From Trichobilharzia szidati (taxonomy: Eukaryota > Platyhelminthes > Trematoda > Strigeidida > Schistosomatidae): DNA of 64,000 nt. The notes under the pieces are model-generated. The model ran no database searches, was not told the DNA's origin, and saw nothing but the letters and a program-made list of their open reading frames with translations. Below, piece by piece: positions 59,680-64,000 of the stretch (positions are counted from its first letter, which is position 1; each line of letters begins with the position of its first letter). The position numbers and the translations under genes were made by a program. The stretch spans positions 78,972,256-79,036,255 of the forward strand of contig OX235271.1 of the NCBI GenBank assembly GCA_944472155.2, given 5' to 3'.

Positions 59680-61090
59680 TTAGTAACAATAATAATATCT
59701 GTCTAATATGTCAAACCATGAAGTAATTGTCCTTCTCAGTTTTGAATATGTTTCCTTTCCATTATTCTTGTGCACACATGCTTGTTTTGTGGAAACCATT
59801 TTTAAATATCAGCCATAAAATATTTTGCTACAATGATGACAATTGCATCATCTTACTTAAATTCAATTTTCTTTCATTAATGTGTTCAATGTTGGCTTCT
59901 GATGCTGTTGACAGTATTTCTAGCAGACAGTTTCGTGACAAGCCAAACAAACTGTCAAAAGCTGTGAGTACAAAATCAATAAAACTAGCAAATATTGATT
60001 GATCAAGGCATAGTAGGCATATTTAATAAAGATGATATAATTTGAATAGAGAGTTATGAAACCTGAAAACAAACATTTAGTAAGTGAATAGTTATCAAAA
60101 TGGAAGTGTTGATAATACTTAGGAAATGATCGAAATGAAGGAAGGAAAAGAAGGAATGTTATAAATCCCTAAATATAACAACCATGTGATATTTAGAGAA
60201 TAAACAGGCCTACCTTTGTATATCAGTAATTTGCCTCCTCCTTCTTGATGGTTGTACCAAGAACACAGTCAAAATATAACATTGGAAGGTTCTGAAGAAG
60301 GATGTGGTTGAGATTAAATAAATTGTGTCAATAAGTTTAACAGTTATTGCTTTTCTTGAGGATTCAATTCTAAAAAAACAGGTGAACTGTTATACACACT
60401 AAATTGTATTCAATTGCAAGTTCTTGTATTTCGATAAATCTTAAAATAATACACGACTAAAGAGCAGTGCACTAAATAATTCTGAATTCGTAATCTTTGG
60501 TTAACGATTATTAGTGGTCAGATCAATTTTGAAGGAAATGTTCATTTGTATTATGCTTTTTATGTAGATGTTGGTCCATACCTTGGAGGCTTTCGGCCTG
60601 ATACTTTTATTTATCAACCTAGATGAAATTCCGTTTTCTATCAAGATTTATAAACATACATACACCTATATAAATGATCAGTTTTCTCACAGATACTTTA
60701 GTAAAACTTTCCTCATATCTTTCTTTCAAATTGTGTGGTTGGATGGGTCAATATTTTCGCCTATTATGCAATAACTCCTCTTCCTTTATAATCATTTTTT
60801 TTCTGTATTTTACAGCATACACTACCAGTGTCTGATTACTTATGTTAAGTTCTCTGATAAAATATAAATAATTAGCTTTCTCTTGAGACCAATGAATACT
60901 GAGTGGTTGAAATTTATCGCTTGAGTATCACATGGGAATTTTGTACAAATACAACTGTCTAACTGTCCATTGGAATTACATATTAGCTCGACACACTTTC
61001 AAAATGGTCTACTGGAAAATTCATTCATATTTTTGTCAAATGTTCATTCGATGAAAATCAGAAAATGGGCTACCTACTTATTAAAAGTCA
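59680..61090. other. No gene seen
   Basis: AT-rich. Frames at 59727-60002 and 60568-60774 have no family features or clear splice signals. Confidence 0.5.
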
Positions 61091-61094
61091 TGAT

Positions 61095-61957
61095 AAATGC
61101 AGGTTGGTTAAAGGTTTGATCATGAACTGGCATCATTTAGAGAACCACTGGAAGAACAGGGAATACTGAATGGCTACTTTATTTATCCTAGTTGAGGACT
61201 GTTCAGCAGTATGCAAGGCAAACCAACTCTTGGCAATTAATATGATGCTCACTAGCAACTGGCTCTATACAGGTAGTTAACTCAAGTTCAAGTGAGAAGT
61301 GGTAACCAGCAGCGTCCACCAAGTCATGAAGGAGGACAGTTCATTATAGATAAGATTTTATTTCGATAAATCACACAGTGTTGTACAGTAATATGAACTG
61401 ATGGCCACACTTCGAGCACAAATTATTGCCGCTTATAATCATATCAAGTCACTCCAAACAACTTTCTACTTCATTTACATACATGAGTTAAATTTATTAG
61501 ACATTTGAATAAAATCAGTATAAGATAAAGTACATTCAGAAATAATATTTTCTTTCCTTCACGTTCCCCAGCGGAACATAGGGCTTCAAGCTAGTGGTGT
61601 GTGTGATTTATCGAAATAAAATCTTATCTTTAATGGAGTTACTCTCTACCACAGTGTCCAAGTTTTACACTTATATCAAGGAGGACAGTTACTCAACATT
61701 GACATTGGATGCCAGATGCACTATATTTATAGCGAATCGACAGAAGTCAGAATTCATGGATCGTTAGATAAGCTTCTACTGGCTGAATGGACCGTGAGCT
61801 CGCTTTGTAACCGGAAGGTTCTTGGTTCGAACCCACTTAAGAGTCATGAACTCGGATGAAATAGTTGTTCAGTACTCTGTGCTTTCCTGGTTGTTCTGTT
61901 ACTCATGTTATCTCTCGATAAAGCTACAACCAATCAAATTCCCGCAAACCAACACCT
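61095..61957. mobile_element. SINE family A inverted pair, right arm interrupted
   Basis: Left arm (minus) 61095-61225: TTTGATCATGAACTGGCATC, TTTAGAGAACCACTGG, then the core region. Right arm (plus) begins about 61238 (ATGCTCACTAGCAACTGGC), is broken by the insertion 61342-61677, and goes on with leader, tRNA-like head (about 61775-61835: GGCTGAATGGACCGTGAGC, CTTTGTAACCGGAAGG, GGTTCGAACCC) and tail to 61957. Confidence 0.75.
61342..61677 (-). mobile_element. Composite repeat with perfect 29 bp inverted ends and 13 bp target duplication
   Basis: AAGGAGGACAGTT at 61329-61341 and 61678-61690 is an exact direct repeat, so the 336 bases between are a discrete insertion. Within it, 61348-61376 and 61601-61629 are exact reverse complements (35 of 36 positions or so if extended outward). 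The parts are the non-tRNA arm of the 31221 composite and a reversed SINE family B tail (61553-61595). Confidence 0.8.
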
Positions 61958-61959
61958 AA

Positions 61960-62640
61960 AAATACAGACTGGGCAGTTTAGCTGACGAATTATATCTGTA
62001 TCAACTCAGCATTGAAAACATTACTATCGAAACAAGTAGATTACTGTTTTTGTTATCCTGAATCTTTTCAGTATAGTTTCTTGGATGTTCAGCATAATAG
62101 TGAGTGAATATGACTGAGTGTAATAAAAGTACCCAAGTGGTTCATAAATTACTACCGGATGTAAGGTAGCTTTAGATAAGGCTACCTTTACACATAGGTC
62201 TAGCTTTATCTATAACCCCATAATGAGTTGTGCTTCTGTGTCGATGTTTGATCAACAGACGACCAGTAATGACCAATTTACAAGTGTCTTACATAAACTG
62301 AACAAAGAAAAAACATTTCAAACTTTAAACAGATATGCAACGACAATATCTTGATAGTCTAGAAGGAAACCATGATTGTGTTTCAATCAATACCTACTGC
62401 ATACTCATCAGCAAAATAAATAGCATTTTAAGTGCTTGTATATTCAAATGTGTAACGATAGTGTCTAACATATATGGAATCAATCAGAATCACTGTAGAA
62501 AATAAATTCATCAGAAATATATATCCATTAAATTATCCAAAAAGTATCAGGAGTTGAGTTGTAGAAGCTTGTTGCCAACCAGCATTAGTTAAATAACTAC
62601 TGAAAATCAGGGAGCTTTGAACACCTGCTAACTCCTAGTT
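61960..62640. other. No gene seen; trace of family A at the end
   Basis: AT-rich. 62575-62645 (ACTACTGAAAATCAGGGAGC, CTCCTAGTTTGAAGCTCTTC) is a decayed family A piece on the minus strand. Confidence 0.45.
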
Positions 62641-62649
62641 TGAAGCTCT

Positions 62650-63420
62650 TCACCGATGTTATATAGTAATATATTGCAAAATGACAGAAGAAGAACAGAG
62701 CGAAGGGTTATTGTCCGCATTTCTGAACACACCAAAGAACCTGAGACTGAAAGGTCCTCAAGTATTAAACAGTGCAATTGCACGTCATCTATTAGACACT
62801 GGTCATATTGTAGACAACTCGAAGTCATTCAAAATAATCAACAAGCAAAAGAAACCTAGCTTGCTACGCTTTGCTGAAGCAATTGTTATCAAACGACTTA
62901 AACCAAATCTATGTACGCAGTAAGAGACAGTGGTGAATCTTGCACTGCCCTCGTGATAACAAAATATACAACTTGCATGAGTCACCCTTTTTCTTGTTTA
63001 GAAAACTCTACTCTCTCATCTAAACATAACTCACCCTATCTTGTTCTTTTCTTTTTTCTGTTGGCTATTAGATAAAACACTTTCTTTAGTTACCTAATCT
63101 ACCTTTTTTTGTTATGGTCTTTCATGCTAAACACATATATACACAACTCTGTTCTTTGTTTCCAAGCCTAATTGTCTAATTATTTTATAATCAGTCAGTG
63201 TTTGTAACTCTTAATTAGCTAAATCATTCCGGACTAATGTTACTTTTACTTCCTACCAATTACTCCTTGTGATCGTGGAAAAGTATGTTCAAATCCTTAA
63301 TGTAATTCATATTTTTATCGTTCAAGTTGTAACCAGTTGAGAAGAATCCTCGAAATAATAAAAGATGAGCTGATATTATCCTGTTACAATTGTTGTTCAG
63401 GCTTTGTTCAAAATGACAGG
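62650..63420 (+). mobile_element. Penelope-like element, GIY-YIG end and 3' tail
   Basis: ERRVIVRISEHT, then after a shift PKNLRLKGPQVLNSAIARHL, LDTGHIVDNSKSFKIIN, KKPSLLRFAEAIVIKRLKPN, LCTQ and a stop at 62921. The same lineage as 34590-35390, with a shared tail to about 63420. The 5' part starts within the nuclease just after the YIGRT motif. Confidence 0.85.
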
Positions 63421-63424
63421 AGTT

Positions 63425-63600
63425 GCAACTCACGAGTCGTTTAGTGGTTAATGGACCCTTCAATTAACTCTAAAGTTCTGAGTCCAGTACCTGATGATTT
63501 CATGAGTTCATTCGGAACTAGGACGAAACAGATATCTAGCGTGTCTTCCAGCTTTCATTGGTTATCCAGTTAACGTCGACTCACCACGAAATTTCATTTG
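63425..63600 (+). mobile_element. SINE family A, + orientation, diverged
   Basis: AACTCACGAGTCGTTTAGTGG and a weak tRNA-like head. Then CTGATGATTTCATGAG, a GTTCATTCGGAAC hairpin, CTAGGACGAAAC and the outer end (GGTTATCCAGTTAACGTCG). The CTGATGA and GAAA boxes are both readable, but the spacing between them is enlarged. Confidence 0.6.
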
Positions 63601-64000
63601 AAATCGAAAAATTAATCAGATAAACAACAGTCATTCACCTGCCTATTTATCTGTTTCAATTTCTATCTAGATTTATTTCATTCATTGGTGAATTTTACTT
63701 TTGGGTTTTATGAGATATTTGATGTATAATAAGCAGTTTCTTTCCTGGGCAATTTCATGATTATTTATCAGTACAGTGATACTCTGTCAATTATTTGAAT
63801 TATCTCAACATTTAATCGAATAGATCCTTTGCATTTTATCAGCATGTGGTTCATTCAGATTTATTATTAGTTCTTTTGCTATTCTGGTGATGGTATCTTC
63901 CGTTTCACAGTGATATTTATCCTTTTTTCTTACACAACAAGGTGTTCAGTATGATAATAAGATACATAACTAATTTCGTTATCTGAAAATTTAGTCATAG
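63601..64000. other. No gene seen
   Basis: AT-rich up to the window end. Nothing recognised. Confidence 0.5.

Noticed and set aside
59727..60002. 91-codon frame ending in a Ser/Lys-rich stretch, as a possible exon
   Set aside because: No convincing acceptor and donor pair in phase and no family similarity by eye.

Overview
The window looks like a piece of a schistosome (blood fluke) genome, most probably from the African Schistosoma lineage. It is AT-rich, has long introns, and is packed with old retroelements of types known from that genus: Penelope-like elements (PLEs) with a GIY-YIG endonuclease end, RTE/SR2-like non-LTR retrotransposons, tRNA-headed SINEs, and SM-alpha-like sequences carrying hammerhead-ribozyme remnants. 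Nothing here is bacterial; there are no operons, rRNAs or CRISPR arrays.

Only one host gene is supported. It lies on the + strand between 2336 and 14163, in at least four exons with GT-AG borders (2336-2823, 4156-4324, 6974-7031, 12902-14163). It encodes a polytopic membrane protein that I read as an otopetrin-like proton channel. The N-terminal exons are not visible, and the phases of the third and fourth exons do not match, so an exon or a base is missing there. Its introns hold SINEs, RTE fragments, an inverted-repeat element (5864-6494) and a PLE fragment.

From about 14.2 kb to the end I see no convincing host exon. 15-24 kb holds SINEs and PLE tails. 24-26.8 kb holds RTE fragments. 29.4-30.2 kb has an SM-alpha-like SINE and a tRNA/hammerhead SINE. 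31.2-35.4 kb has the most complete PLE (31690-33850) followed by two other PLE pieces. 36.1-37.2 kb is an RTE fragment on the - strand. 39.26-39.65 kb looks like a retroviral-type LTR. 44.3-52.4 kb is a run of PLE fragments, two of them split by SINE insertions. 53.8-57.8 kb has an inverted-repeat element and RTE pieces. 58-64 kb has more SINEs, a second copy of the 5.9 kb inverted-repeat element, and a PLE end.

The most interesting theme is a SINE family (called family A here). It joins a tRNA-like head to a hammerhead-ribozyme-like body and repeatedly occurs as head-to-head inverted dimers. One dimer and one single copy are flanked by 11-12 bp direct repeats, and another dimer by a near-identical 13 bp pair. 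Two dimers sit inside PLE coding sequence. This suggests a retrozyme-like passenger moved by PLEs. A second family (B) shares its 3' tail with the RTE elements, a classic SINE-LINE partnership. All calls come from reading the sequence; no database search was possible.
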